Of a stretch of DNA of 50,519 nucleotides, positions 16,541 to 25,667 are shown in pieces; the stretch's first letter is position 1, and every line of letters starts with the position of its first letter. The translations under genes were made by a program, and so were the position numbers. Under the pieces are notes generated by a model, which was not told where the DNA came from, did no database searches, and worked only from the letters and a program-made list of their open reading frames with translations. The stretch covers positions 1 through 50,519 of the forward strand of contig JAAETM010000783.1 in the NCBI GenBank assembly GCA_024228395.1, read 5' to 3'. This stretch comes from a bacterium (lineage in GTDB: Bacteria > Planctomycetota > UBA1135 > GCA-002686595).

Positions 16541-18067
16541 TCACTTGTAGCGATCTTTGAAGTCCTGAGCGGCCTTTTTACGGGCTGCGGCTTCGGCCGG
16601 ATCCATGTTGCCGTTGAACCACTTGTGGTCGTCATGGGCAAGGATGTCGTCGAGAACCTTTTGCAGGTTGGTTGCAGCAGCGGCCTTCTTGGCGTCCTTG
16701 GAATTCACGCCCTTCGCAATCAGTTTCTCCACTTCGGGGATCATCTTCATGTAGAAGTGTTGGGCGATTTCGTAGGTACCGTGCCAGTGCGTGTAGTCGG
16801 GTCCCATCATGGAGGCGCCGTGACGTGCGCGGCGGCCTTCATGATGCCAGAGCTCGAACCAGATCCAGTCCAACTTGTTACCGAACTTAACCGGCTTCAT
16901 GAGGGGCTTGGAGGCCGTGTAGAGGGCTTTGCCAGGCTTGGCGAATTTCTCGTTGTACAGCTCGATGAGACCATCATACTGCTTGTAGAAGTTGTCGACC
17001 CAGCCGCCGTTGTGGCAGTTGGAGCAGACGTCCTTCATGTTGCGGCGACGCATCTGCCACGGGACGTCCTTGCCAGGCAAGTTCATCTTGGCATCGGATA
17101 CCTCGGGACGCACGGAGACGATCGGCCGGTTGTTCCAGCTGATGCGCATTCCGATGTCGTGGGTCACGTCTTGCGTGGTCGTAGCGGACATGTGACACGT
17201 TGCACAGGTCGGTGCGGCCGAGTAATCCTCGCCCACAACCCACTTGTTGCTGTCCAGGTTCATCTTGTCGATATTCGCGAAGAATGCGATGCCGTGCTTA
17301 GACTCCTCGTAGATCTCCTTTTGCGGGTGGTCCGGTCCCATGTGGCACTTGCCACAGGTATCGGGGTGCCGCGCTTGTGCTGCCGAGAAAGTGTGGCGTG
17401 AGTGACACGCGGCACAGGAACCTTCGGTGCCGTCAGGGTTCAAGCGACCGATACCTGTGTTAGGCCAAGTGGCCGCGTCCAGGGAACCGTCGGGGAGAAC
17501 CTTAACTTCACTGCCGTGGCACTGCCAGCAACCGTTGACGGCTGCAGCGGAGACGCCGTTCGGGAAACCTTCGGTTTTGAAACCGTGGTTGCCTTCAACG
17601 ACTTCTGCCAACACGTTGTCCAGAGAACCAAGGATACGGCCGGCTTTCGCGTGGTGCGAACCCAGGAATTCCTCGACCTCTTTGGAGTGACAGCGTGCAC
17701 AGTCCTTCGGGCTCACGATGACAGCAATGCGCTGCTCGTAGTGCATGAATGCATCTTTGTCACCGTCTTGAGCTGCGTGGCACTCGAAGCAACCAACGTT
17801 GCCACGGTAGTGCTTGCTCTCGCCCCATTGCTGGTACAGAGCACGACTCTCTTTCTTGTGACAGCTGATGCATTCCTTAGAAGCTTTGGAAAGCTCCCGA
17901 AGGCCGATGGCCTGCGTGCTAGACGCGTGCACGGGCTGGGTATCAACGGTAGCACTCGCCACGACGGCGGGGGCTGCGGGGGGATTGGAACCTGGATCGT
18001 TCGGTAATAGGGACGCACTTGCAGTAACAGCAGCGAACGCACCCAAGGCCAGGATTTTAATGGCCAT
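16541..18067 (-). CDS. Octaheme hydroxylamine-oxidoreductase-like cytochrome c
   Basis: A 508-residue periplasmic cytochrome with a Sec signal peptide (MAIKILALGAFAAVTASAS). It has eight CxxCH haem sites: CISCH 66, CFECH 93, CARCH 123, CWQCH 180, CAACH 218, CGKCH 238, CATCH 288 and CSNCH 348. The count, spacing and GCWQCHGSEVKV around haem 4 match the HAO family, not NrfA (five haems, CxxCK) or octaheme tetrathionate reductase. Known HAO-family enzymes oxidise hydroxylamine or reduce nitrite/hydroxylamine. The C-terminal segment MMGPDYTHWHG (around 420-430) includes Tyr425, which may or may not be the tyrosine that cross-links the P460 haem. ATG 18067 has AGGTGG 5 nt upstream. It is last in the tetraheme-FeS-NrfD operon, which implies quinone-coupled function. 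Confidence 0.88.
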   Translation of the reverse strand: MAIKILALGAFAAVTASASLLPNDPGSNPPAAPAVVASATVDTQPVHASSTQAIGLRELSKASKECISCHKKESRALYQQWGESKHYRGNVGCFECHAAQDGDKDAFMHYEQRIAVIVSPKDCARCHSKEVEEFLGSHHAKAGRILGSLDNVLAEVVEGNHGFKTEGFPNGVSAAAVNGCWQCHGSEVKVLPDGSLDAATWPNTGIGRLNPDGTEGSCAACHSRHTFSAAQARHPDTCGKCHMGPDHPQKEIYEESKHGIAFFANIDKMNLDSNKWVVGEDYSAAPTCATCHMSATTTQDVTHDIGMRISWNNRPIVSVRPEVSDAKMNLPGKDVPWQMRRRNMKDVCSNCHNGGWVDNFYKQYDGLIELYNEKFAKPGKALYTASKPLMKPVKFGNKLDWIWFELWHHEGRRARHGASMMGPDYTHWHGTYEIAQHFYMKMIPEVEKLIAKGVNSKDAKKAAAATNLQKVLDDILAHDDHKWFNGNMDPAEAAARKKAAQDFKDRYK

Positions 18068-18094
18068 AGAATCCACCTATTGGGGTTGTTGCCT

Positions 18095-19330
18095 TCACTT
18101 GGAGGGTGAAGACGGGGAAACGAAGTTGTACCTCTTGTCGACCGTCAGCCGGCCAGAGAGTACGGGGATAGTGACACGCACAAAGATTGTGAAGATAAGC
18201 AGGCCAGCGGCCCAGATACCCAAACACACCATGGTTTCCGCGCGCGTTGGCACGTACTCCACGATCTCTCCAAGCGGTGTAGGAATGAAGGCAGGCACGA
18301 TCAGGCCCATACCTTTCTCGATCCAGATTCCGACGATCATGGCAAGACAAGCCAGGTTTTGCCAACCGGCTCTGCGTGCCAAGGGGCCGATGAACAACAC
18401 TGCCAGAGCAAATGTGTTCAGGCCAATCGCGGTCCAAATCCACGGAACAAGCCCCGAATACCCGTGCAATCCAAGGAACAGGTAGTGGGCCGACGCGCCG
18501 TGGGCTGAATCGGTGTAGAACTCTGTGAAGACCTCACACACGAGCAAGAACATGTTGACCGCCAGGGCCACGGTCACGATCTTGCGCAGGGTTTCGATGG
18601 CGCCGCGCGGGACCTTGTAGGCCGTTTGGGTGCCGATCACGCGCAGGGCGATGATCAGGAAGGCGGGGCCAGCGGCGAAGGCCGATGCCAGGAAGCGCGG
18701 GGCGATGATGGCGGAGTTCCAGAAGGGACGCCCACCCAGGCCCACGTACAGGAAGGCCGTCACGGTGTGAATGCTCACGGCCCAGATGATCGCCAGGAAT
18801 ACAAAGGGGATGTAGAACTTCTTCGTGGGCCGGCGACCCTGGTAGGCACAATAGATCAGGTATCCACAGATGTGGACATTGAGTAGTAGATAGCCATTCA
18901 GCACGATCACGTCCCAAGCCAACATCGACCCGGGGAAGTTGAAACGCTGGAAGAGGTGGATGAAGCGATCGGGGCGCCCCAGGTCCACGGTCACAAACAT
19001 CAAGCACATGGTGATGGCTGCCACGGCTAACAATTCGCCGAAGATGACCAGATCATGTAGATCCTTGTTGCCATATATGTAGACAGGGATCACGAGCATC
19101 ACCGCGGCGGCCGCCATGCCCACCAGGAAGGTGAAGTTGGCGATGTAAAGACCCCAGGAAACCTGGTCGGTCATGCCGGTCACGGCCAAGCCGTCGACCA
19201 GCTGTTGGGCGTAGGCGTTCAGGCCGAAGAGGGCGATGCAGCTGAGCAGCAACATCCATGCCTTGTAACGCCAATCCCCCACAAAACTCACGCGGAAGCA
19301 ACGGTATAGGAACTGATAGTAGTCTTTCAT
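18095..19330 (-). CDS. NrfD/PsrC/DsrP-type membrane subunit
   Basis: A 411-residue integral membrane protein with roughly ten hydrophobic segments, of the polysulfide reductase NrfD family that exchanges electrons with the quinone pool. Characteristic stretches are DQVSWGLYIANFTFLVGMAA, VDLGRPDRFIHLFQRFNFPGSMLAWDVIVLNGYLLLN (part: VTVDLGRPDRFIHLFQRFN) and LGLHGYSGLVPWIWT. No haem motif is present, as expected; electrons should pass through the Fe-S partner. It overlaps the ferredoxin gene upstream by 4 nt and precedes the octaheme cytochrome by 27 bp. Together with its neighbours it probably forms a membrane complex. Confidence 0.92.
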   Translation of the reverse strand: MKDYYQFLYRCFRVSFVGDWRYKAWMLLLSCIALFGLNAYAQQLVDGLAVTGMTDQVSWGLYIANFTFLVGMAAAAVMLVIPVYIYGNKDLHDLVIFGELLAVAAITMCLMFVTVDLGRPDRFIHLFQRFNFPGSMLAWDVIVLNGYLLLNVHICGYLIYCAYQGRRPTKKFYIPFVFLAIIWAVSIHTVTAFLYVGLGGRPFWNSAIIAPRFLASAFAAGPAFLIIALRVIGTQTAYKVPRGAIETLRKIVTVALAVNMFLLVCEVFTEFYTDSAHGASAHYLFLGLHGYSGLVPWIWTAIGLNTFALAVLFIGPLARRAGWQNLACLAMIVGIWIEKGMGLIVPAFIPTPLGEIVEYVPTRAETMVCLGIWAAGLLIFTIFVRVTIPVLSGRLTVDKRYNFVSPSSPSK

Positions 19331-20331
19331 CGGGCTTCGTCTCCTGACTCAGGAGCCAATGCGGAAGCGTCCTTTCTTTCAGGGTAGCGTTCGTCGAAGT
19401 AGTAGAAGAAGCGGGGGAAGGTGCCCTGCCCTTCCTTGAGCACAAACACGCGCTTGGATTTTAGGATTTGAAACACTTCGCTCTCCGTATCCTTCACGTC
19501 GCCAAACTTGCGAGCGCCGACGGGACAAACCTCAAGACAGGCGGGGTTCTTGCCTTCGCGGGTGCGGTGCAGGCAGAAGGTGCACTTCTCGATGACGCCC
19601 TTGGGACGCGGTCGGTTCGAGAGATAAGCCATCTCCGGGTTCAATTCCTCCTTGGAAAGCTCCGGCTTGGCGAAGTTGAAGCGACGTGCCCAGTACGGGC
19701 AGGCAGCTTCGCAGTAGCGGCAACCGATGCACCAGTCGTAGTCGATGACGGTGATGCCATCCGGCTCTGCCCAGGTGGCTTCTACGGGACAAACCTTGAC
19801 GCAAGCAGGGTTCGCACACTGGTGGCATTGCACCGGCATATAGAAGTGCTCGTCGGATGGAACCTTGGGGTGATCGTAATTGTGGTTGCCCTTCTCCGGG
19901 TCCAAGGAACCGCGTTGCATTTCCAACACGCGGATGTATTGGATTTCAGGGGAGCGGCTCTGATTGTTCTCCGCAACGCAGGCGTGCACGCAACGACGGC
20001 AACCGATACAGCGCGAGAGGTTCAGCGCATAAAGAAACTCCACGCCCTCTTCCGGTTTCACGTCTCGCACATTCGGCACCACGTCCCAGCGGGCTTCGAC
20101 CTTGTCGGAGATGCGCTTGAGGGCAGCCTCCATATCCTCCGCATCCATTTCCTTGTAGTGCTTCTGCAGGAAGCCTTCCAAGGAGGGAATGTCGTCGGGA
20201 TCCATATCCGCGAGGGGCTTGAGGGCCGCCACAAAAGCGCCCATGCCCGCTGCCACCGAGAGGCCCCCGCGCAGGAAGCTGCGCCGGCTCAGATCCGGGG
20301 AGGGAACCGGGTTGTTGTTGGAATCACTCAT
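19327..20331 (-). CDS. Tat-exported 4x[4Fe-4S] ferredoxin subunit, NrfC/DsrO/HmcB-like
   Basis: A 334-residue periplasmic iron-sulfur protein. It has the Tat motif LSRRSFLRGG (Arg16-Arg17) and hydrophobic segment VAAGMGAFVAAL. Sixteen cysteines form four cluster motifs: CIGCRRCVHAC (108-118), CHQCANPACVKVC (169-181), CIGCRYCEAAC (201-211) and CTFCLHRTREGKNPACLEVC (250-269). This is the electron-transfer partner usually encoded next to NrfD. ATG 20331 was chosen over 20346 because it gives a normal Tat leader; it overlaps the tetraheme cytochrome stop by 8 nt, and the stop overlaps the NrfD start by 4 nt. Confidence 0.93.
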   Translation of the reverse strand: MSDSNNNPVPSPDLSRRSFLRGGLSVAAGMGAFVAALKPLADMDPDDIPSLEGFLQKHYKEMDAEDMEAALKRISDKVEARWDVVPNVRDVKPEEGVEFLYALNLSRCIGCRRCVHACVAENNQSRSPEIQYIRVLEMQRGSLDPEKGNHNYDHPKVPSDEHFYMPVQCHQCANPACVKVCPVEATWAEPDGITVIDYDWCIGCRYCEAACPYWARRFNFAKPELSKEELNPEMAYLSNRPRPKGVIEKCTFCLHRTREGKNPACLEVCPVGARKFGDVKDTESEVFQILKSKRVFVLKEGQGTFPRFFYYFDERYPERKDASALAPESGDEAR

Positions 20332-20998
20332 GGGAGTCGCCCTCATCGTGGCTGTTGTGGCCTTTCGTGTTAGAGGGGGATTTCAGATGGAGGGGGTTGT
20401 GCTTGACGTCGTGGTCATATGGGGCCGGGGCACCGCCTGCGTATTGACGTAGGGTATTGGGGCCGGGCAGGGGCGCGAGTTTCCCGAATGCTGGAGCGTG
20501 GGGATCGTGGCATTGGGTGCACACCAAACGGGTGCGTTCGCCTTTGGAGGTGTCCCAATAACCATTCGAGCGGCCGTGGATGCCCTTTTCCCAATCCCGG
20601 AAGGTGGGGCCGTGGCAGGAAGCGCACAGGTTCTGCACCTCACCGTAACCCACTTCTTGACCGCCCTTCAGAATCAGCTTGTTGCGATTCTGATCGGAGT
20701 GGCAGTTGAAGCAGGAGGCATTCATGCCATGATCCAACGCGATGTGCCGGTGCTGGCCAAGATTGCCGCGATTGCCTTCGCCTTGGGATTCGAAGATCCC
20801 GTGGCAATCGGCGCATGCCATTTGCAGGCCTGCATTTTCGATCAACGGCGGGTCGGGGAACTCCTGCCTTTGGGCGACGACTTCAATAGCCGCACGATCG
20901 AATTCGGCTCGCTCGGGAATGGGCAATTCCGCCGGTGAGCTGTAAGCTGAGAACCAAATCGCCAGGGCGATAAATACGAGGGGGATGATGACCTTCAT
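20324..20998 (-). CDS. Tetraheme cytochrome c, membrane-anchored
   Basis: A 224-residue protein with an N-terminal hydrophobic helix (VIIPLVFIALAIWFSAYSS) that may be an uncleaved anchor or a signal peptide. Four CxxCH sites follow: CADCH 62, CFNCH 96, CASCH 125 and CTQCH 160. Many additional His residues are available as distal ligands. The His/Asp/Ser/Pro-rich tail (HNSHDEGDSHE) is low complexity. It is the first gene of the respiratory module and would pass electrons between the Fe-S/NrfD part and the octaheme enzyme. It takes the place that NapC/NrfH tetraheme proteins hold in the epsilonproteobacterial HAO system, but it lacks the NapC/NrfH-type sequence. Confidence 0.9.
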   Translation of the reverse strand: MKVIIPLVFIALAIWFSAYSSPAELPIPERAEFDRAAIEVVAQRQEFPDPPLIENAGLQMACADCHGIFESQGEGNRGNLGQHRHIALDHGMNASCFNCHSDQNRNKLILKGGQEVGYGEVQNLCASCHGPTFRDWEKGIHGRSNGYWDTSKGERTRLVCTQCHDPHAPAFGKLAPLPGPNTLRQYAGGAPAPYDHDVKHNPLHLKSPSNTKGHNSHDEGDSHE

Positions 20999-21069
20999 GG
21001 ATTCTATTCTGCTGATTTCGCGAGCTACTCTACTCCTATCTCAGAGCGTGAACGTGATCGTTCTACAAG

Positions 21070-21086
21070 CAAGCATGGCGCGCTTG
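21070..21086. promoter_or_regulatory. Inverted repeat CAAGC-N7-GCTTG in a divergent promoter region
   Basis: The 113-bp gap between the divergently transcribed tetraheme cytochrome and hydrolase genes contains CAAGC (21070-21074) and GCTTG (21082-21086) separated by 7 bp. Position suits an operator for either gene; a regulator cannot be named. Confidence 0.25.
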
Positions 21087-21095
21087 ATGCCCGTC

Positions 21096-21104
21096 AAAGG
21101 AGAG
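21096..21104 (+). promoter_or_regulatory. Strong Shine-Dalgarno AAAGGAGAG before GTG start
   Basis: AAAGGAGAG lies 7 nt before the GTG at 21112. It is the best ribosome binding site seen in the window and is why the longer form of the hydrolase is preferred over the internal ATG at 21238. Confidence 0.6.
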
Positions 21105-21111
21105 TAGTCGC

Positions 21112-22089
21112 GTGTCCACGGACGGGAATCCGTTGATGCTCCTGGGGGAGCTTCTTGACCGCCTCCTAATTGAGAGTCAGTCGCAACACAAAAGGCACCG
21201 TTCTGGTGCTAAACTGCGAGGACGCAGCAAGAAGCCCATGCAAACCCCAGTCCGTATTCAAACCAAGAGACCCCGTGCAGGACTCACAACCCTGCGCATC
21301 GTGCTCGGTACATATGTCGTGCTCCTGCTGGGCCTTGTTCTCTTCGAAGCCCGCCTGGTCTACCCAGGCGCCTACATGGAAAATGCCGCGGGTCTGACGC
21401 CGCTGGCATATTCTGCGGTGCAAACCGTTCGCTACCAGGGTGCGGACCAGACCCGTTTACAGGGTCGCCTTCTGGAAATTCAGGACGCCCGAAACGTCAT
21501 TCTCTATTTGCATGGCAATGGCTCCCAGTCCATTTGGCTGGATGCTCACCTCGAGCGCCTCAGCCAGCGTTTCGAGGCCACCATCCTGGCCGCTGAGTTC
21601 CGCGGTTTTGACGACAATGACGTGACCCCCAGCGAGACCACCGTCGTGGCCGATGCCCAGGCGGCACGGCGTTATCTTTGCCGGGGCTACGACCTGGATC
21701 CCGATCAGATTCTGCTATATGGCCGCAGCCTGGGGGGCGGCGTGGCCGCGGCCCTGGCAGCCGATGGCGGGGCGCGGGCTGTCATCTTGGACCGTAGCTT
21801 CGATAGTTTGGTCAACGTGGCTGCGGAGCATTACCCCTGGGCGCCGGTGCGCTTGCTCATGCGCAACCGCTACGATTCGGTTGCACGGTTGGCCGATTAT
21901 CATGGTCCAGTGATTCAATTGCATGGCACCGTGGACCATGTGGTCCCCATTGCACATGCACGGGCCTTGCATCGAAAGCTTGGGACTCTTCGCAAGAGGT
22001 GGATTGAGGTCAAGGGCCTCGGGCACAACGATTGGCTTTCCGATGCGGATCTGGCACGTATTGTGGTTGCGGTGGCCGATTTCCGCTGA
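21112..22089 (+). CDS. Alpha/beta hydrolase, Bem46/ABHD13-like, membrane-anchored
   Basis: A 325-residue serine hydrolase. One membrane segment (IVLGTYVVLLLGLVLFEARL, about 63-82) precedes the alpha/beta domain. Motifs are VILYLHGNGSQS (oxyanion region), the nucleophile elbow YGRSLGGGVAA (Ser in GRSLGG), the acid LHGTVDHVVPI and the catalytic His in GLGHNDW. The order is Ser-Asp-His as in Bem46-type hydrolases; natural substrates are unknown for most of them. The GTG start at 21112 is supported by the strong ribosome binding site but adds a basic 42-residue N-terminus; ATG 21238 (MQTPVRIQ) would give a more usual length of 283. Confidence 0.85.
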   Translation: MSTDGNPLMLLGELLDRLLIESQSQHKRHRSGAKLRGRSKKPMQTPVRIQTKRPRAGLTTLRIVLGTYVVLLLGLVLFEARLVYPGAYMENAAGLTPLAYSAVQTVRYQGADQTRLQGRLLEIQDARNVILYLHGNGSQSIWLDAHLERLSQRFEATILAAEFRGFDDNDVTPSETTVVADAQAARRYLCRGYDLDPDQILLYGRSLGGGVAAALAADGGARAVILDRSFDSLVNVAAEHYPWAPVRLLMRNRYDSVARLADYHGPVIQLHGTVDHVVPIAHARALHRKLGTLRKRWIEVKGLGHNDWLSDADLARIVVAVADFR

Positions 22090-22245
22090 GTCGGGGTTGG
22101 AGAGGGAAGCAGGTGCGGAGGCCGATTTGTTGGCCATACGAAAGCTCGCCTCCTCAAAAAACGGAATTGTAGGGACTCGATGAATCCAGAGCGAAAACAG
22201 GCACTCTCCCCTAGAATGTGCAGCCCCTGCTACCCGCTGCCTCCC

Positions 22246-25200
22246 ATGATAAAACTATCCCTGCTCGCCCTGGCGACCCTAAACTCCCCCCTCGCCCTCG
22301 GCCAAGACGCCTCCGCTCCTAGTGACTGGATCCGCATGCCGCGCAGCCCGGTCATCTCGCCCGACGGAAATTCAATTGCATTCGCGTGGCACAGGGATAT
22401 TTGGACCGCATCGATCGAAGGTGGAACCGCCCAGCGCATCACGGTGCATGGCGCAGATGACGGCCGCCCCCTCTTCACCCCGGATGGGAAAACCATCGTT
22501 TTTAGCAGCGACCGCACGGGAGCGGCACAACTATACATCATGCCCGCCACGGGAGGCGCGGCCCGCCAATTGACCTTTACCTCCCTGCGCGACCGGCCCC
22601 TCGGTTTCACCGACGGCGGCAAGGGCCTGCTCATCTCGCGCAGCACCGACCGGGGCTACCACTACTCGGAGTCGACCCGAATCTACGTGATGGATTTGCA
22701 GGACGAAGCTCCGCCGCGCCTGCTAATCGATGTGGGCCTCTCTTCGGCTGCCCTTTCCCCAGACGGAAAGTCCCTGCTCTTCACACGCGGCCGGGCAGCC
22801 TGGTACCGCAAGGGTTACAAGGGGCCCCAATCCCTGCAACTGTGGATGGCGGACTTGACGGTCTCTCCCCCAAAGATGCATCGCTTGGACCAAGACCAGG
22901 AGAATTATCAGAACATCAGCCACCTATTCCCGACCTGGGCTCCGGACGGCCAGAGCTTCTACTTCACGAGTGACCCGGATGGCACTTTCAATGTTTTCCA
23001 CCAAAAGCTGACCGAGCTCATGCCGCGCCCCATCACGGACTTCCACGCCCGCGATGGCAGTGATGATGGAGCCGCTTTCCTGAGTATTTCAGCCGATGGA
23101 AGAACCATGCTGCTGCGCCGCCGCTTTGATCTGATGCGCATGGATTTGTCGACTGGCCAGGTGTCCCCCATATCCATGCAAGCCGGCGGTGACGTCAGCG
23201 CCTCGGCTCTCGAATACAAAACGGCCAAGGAAACACGCGACATCACCTTCACCTGGGATGGCAAGCAGATGGCCTTCGTGGCGGGTCAAGACATCTACGT
23301 CATGGACCGCATCCTCAAGGAGCCGGTGCAAGTCACCCACACGCCCGAAGTGGAAAGTGCCCTCACCTTCAGCGAAGACGGTACGCGCCTCTTCTACGTT
23401 TCCGAGTTGGGTGGCGAGGTCAATATCTGGGAGGCCACCCACAAGCAGGAAGCTGGCATCTGGTGGATCGCAGAGGAATTCGAACATCGGCAGATCACGG
23501 ACGATGCCGATGTGGAGCGCCACCTTGCCATGAGTCCCAAAGGGGGCCACCTGGCCTACCTGCGCGGGTCGGACATTTGGACCATGGAAGAGGATGGCAC
23601 AGCCCCTCGCCAAGTGGCGGGTGCGTGGTCGGCTCCGAGCTTCGATTGGTCACCCGACGGCAACTGGCTGGTCTATGCCACCCAGGACGCCAACTACAAC
23701 AGCGACGTTTTTGTGGTGCCCATCGACGGCAGCCAGGAACCATTCAACCTCTCGCGCCACCCCGATGGCGATTACAACCCGGTGTGGTCCGGCGATGGCA
23801 AACGCATTGCCTTCACGAGCTCCAGGGCCGGAGAGGAGTCCGACATCTACTATGTCAATTTGACCCGTGAAGCTGACGAGAGCACCGAACGCGACCGCAA
23901 GCTGAAGGAAGCCCTCGAAGCCATGCAAGACAAGAAGAAGGACGAAAAGGAGGGTGCGAAAAAAGGAGATGCGGCAGACCCGGGCACGGAGGAACCCGAA
24001 GAACCGGGCAAGGAGTCCGCGGCCGAGGAGCCTTCCGCTGAAGCCGCTTCCAAGCAAACCGACGCTGACACGGATGGCGAGAAAGAGAAGGAAGAAGAGG
24101 AACCCGCCCTCACCATCGATTTCGAGGGTATCCACGATCGCCTGCATCGCATTAGGGTCAACAACTCCTACGAGAGCAGTTTGAGCTGGACCCCGGACGG
24201 CAAGAAATTGCTTTTCTGGGGCACCATCGACTCCAAGAACGCACTGTACCAGGTGGAATTCCCCGAAGCCAAGAAGCCCACCTATTTCAGTGACACCAAA
24301 ATCTCAAGTGCCATTTGGTTGCCGGATTCCAAGGAGCTGGTGGGCCAGGTTGGTGGCCGCCCCGCGGTCCTATCGAGCAAGGGCAAAGCCACGCACTTCG
24401 ACTTCAGCGTACGTTGGGTGCGCGATTGGCGTGCCGTGCGCGCTATCACCTTCGATCAGGCCTGGCGCGCCATGCGCGATCGCTTCTACGACCCCCAACT
24501 GAACCACCGGGACTGGGATCAGATCCGTGCAACCTACCGCCCCGTTGCCATGCAGTGCCTGGGCCAAGCAGAATTCTCCCAACTGATGAATATGATGCTG
24601 GGGGAGCTCAATGCGTCCCACATGGGCCACCGCGGCGGCGGCGAACCCCTCCCCAAGAACCCGAATTCCGGCGCATGGCAAGCCAGTACCTACCAGCTTG
24701 GTCTGCGCTATCAACTCGAACACCCTGGCCCCGGGTTCATGGTGGAAAGCGTGCTCCCCGGCAGCCCCTGTGACCTGAAACGCTCCCGGGTCCTACCCGG
24801 CGAAACCCTCTTGCAGGTGAATGGTGTTGAAGTGAACAACAGCGTGGACCTGGATCTTGTGCTCACCATGGACAAGGTTCGCGATGTAGAACTTACTGTG
24901 CTCAGTAAAAGCGGTGAAGCGCGCACGGTCACAGTGCGTCCCGCCACTTCCGTCCGAGGCCTGGTCTACAACGAATACACCGCCAAGAACCGCGAGGCCG
25001 TTGAAATACAATCGGGCGGCAAGCTGGGCTATCTGCACATCCGCGGCATGAACATGGGATCCTTCCGGGAGATGGAAGAGGATCTATTCGATGCGGGCCA
25101 TGGCAAGCAAGGCCTTCTCATAGATGTGCGTTTCAACGGCGGCGGCAGCACCGCGGACCATGTGCTTACCGCATTGACGCAACCCGTGCACGCCGTCACC

Positions 25201-25629
25201 CAGTCTCGGGGCAGCGGTGAGGGGTATCCCCAGGGCCGCAAAATTTATGCCACGTGGAGCAAGCCGATCGTGGTCCTGTGTAACGAGCACTCATTCTCCA
25301 ACGCGGAAATCTTCGCCCACGCCATCAAACAAATCGGTCGCGGCCAGATCATTGGCATGCGCACCGCGGGTGGCGTCATAAGCACCTCCAGTGTGTCCCT
25401 GCTGGATGGCAGCTCCGCGCGCATGCCCATGCGTGGCTGGTACCTGATTGGAACCGGTCAAGACATGGAACTCAATGGCTGCATGCCCGACGTATCGCTC
25501 TGGAACAAACCCGGGGGCCCGGACCTGCAATTGAGCAAGGCCGTGGAAACCCTGGGCGCAACCGTCGAGTTACTCTTGGCCGAGCCCAGACTACCCCTTG
25601 TGCCCGCAGCGGACCTGCGGGCCAAGTAG
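22246..25629 (+). CDS. Tricorn-like protease (beta-propeller, PDZ, S41)
   Basis: A 1127-residue exported protease with signal peptide (LSLLALATLNSPLALGQ). Residues about 30-540 carry PD40 propeller blades (PVISPDGNSIAFAW, LFTPDGKTIVFSSD, FDWSPDGNWLVYATQ and others). About 541-625 is a highly charged Lys/Glu/Asp insert, followed by one more propeller section. Then come the Tricorn core C1 domain (about 728-800; AWRAMRDRFYDPQLNHRDWD), PDZ (about 805-905; VLPGSPCDLKRSRVLPGETL) and an S41 domain with the candidate nucleophile Ser1018 in SFSNAEIF. Tricorn proteases cut peptides into di- and tripeptides; this one probably works in the periplasm. ATG 22246 was chosen as the start of the signal peptide. 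The porin gene follows 38 bp later. Confidence 0.93.
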   Translation: MIKLSLLALATLNSPLALGQDASAPSDWIRMPRSPVISPDGNSIAFAWHRDIWTASIEGGTAQRITVHGADDGRPLFTPDGKTIVFSSDRTGAAQLYIMPATGGAARQLTFTSLRDRPLGFTDGGKGLLISRSTDRGYHYSESTRIYVMDLQDEAPPRLLIDVGLSSAALSPDGKSLLFTRGRAAWYRKGYKGPQSLQLWMADLTVSPPKMHRLDQDQENYQNISHLFPTWAPDGQSFYFTSDPDGTFNVFHQKLTELMPRPITDFHARDGSDDGAAFLSISADGRTMLLRRRFDLMRMDLSTGQVSPISMQAGGDVSASALEYKTAKETRDITFTWDGKQMAFVAGQDIYVMDRILKEPVQVTHTPEVESALTFSEDGTRLFYVSELGGEVNIWEATHKQEAGIWWIAEEFEHRQITDDADVERHLAMSPKGGHLAYLRGSDIWTMEEDGTAPRQVAGAWSAPSFDWSPDGNWLVYATQDANYNSDVFVVPIDGSQEPFNLSRHPDGDYNPVWSGDGKRIAFTSSRAGEESDIYYVNLTREADESTERDRKLKEALEAMQDKKKDEKEGAKKGDAADPGTEEPEEPGKESAAEEPSAEAASKQTDADTDGEKEKEEEEPALTIDFEGIHDRLHRIRVNNSYESSLSWTPDGKKLLFWGTIDSKNALYQVEFPEAKKPTYFSDTKISSAIWLPDSKELVGQVGGRPAVLSSKGKATHFDFSVRWVRDWRAVRAITFDQAWRAMRDRFYDPQLNHRDWDQIRATYRPVAMQCLGQAEFSQLMNMMLGELNASHMGHRGGGEPLPKNPNSGAWQASTYQLGLRYQLEHPGPGFMVESVLPGSPCDLKRSRVLPGETLLQVNGVEVNNSVDLDLVLTMDKVRDVELTVLSKSGEARTVTVRPATSVRGLVYNEYTAKNREAVEIQSGGKLGYLHIRGMNMGSFREMEEDLFDAGHGKQGLLIDVRFNGGGSTADHVLTALTQPVHAVTQSRGSGEGYPQGRKIYATWSKPIVVLCNEHSFSNAEIFAHAIKQIGRGQIIGMRTAGGVISTSSVSLLDGSSARMPMRGWYLIGTGQDMELNGCMPDVSLWNKPGGPDLQLSKAVETLGATVELLLAEPRLPLVPAADLRAK

Positions 25630-25667
25630 TCCATCAAAAGGGAACCCTCCCCATCCCCCCCACCAGC

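Noticed and set aside
16541..18067. NrfA nitrite reductase or octaheme tetrathionate reductase as identity of the multiheme cytochrome
   Set aside because: NrfA has five haems with a CxxCK active site and tetrathionate reductase also uses a variant Lys site; here all eight are CxxCH and spacing follows HAO.
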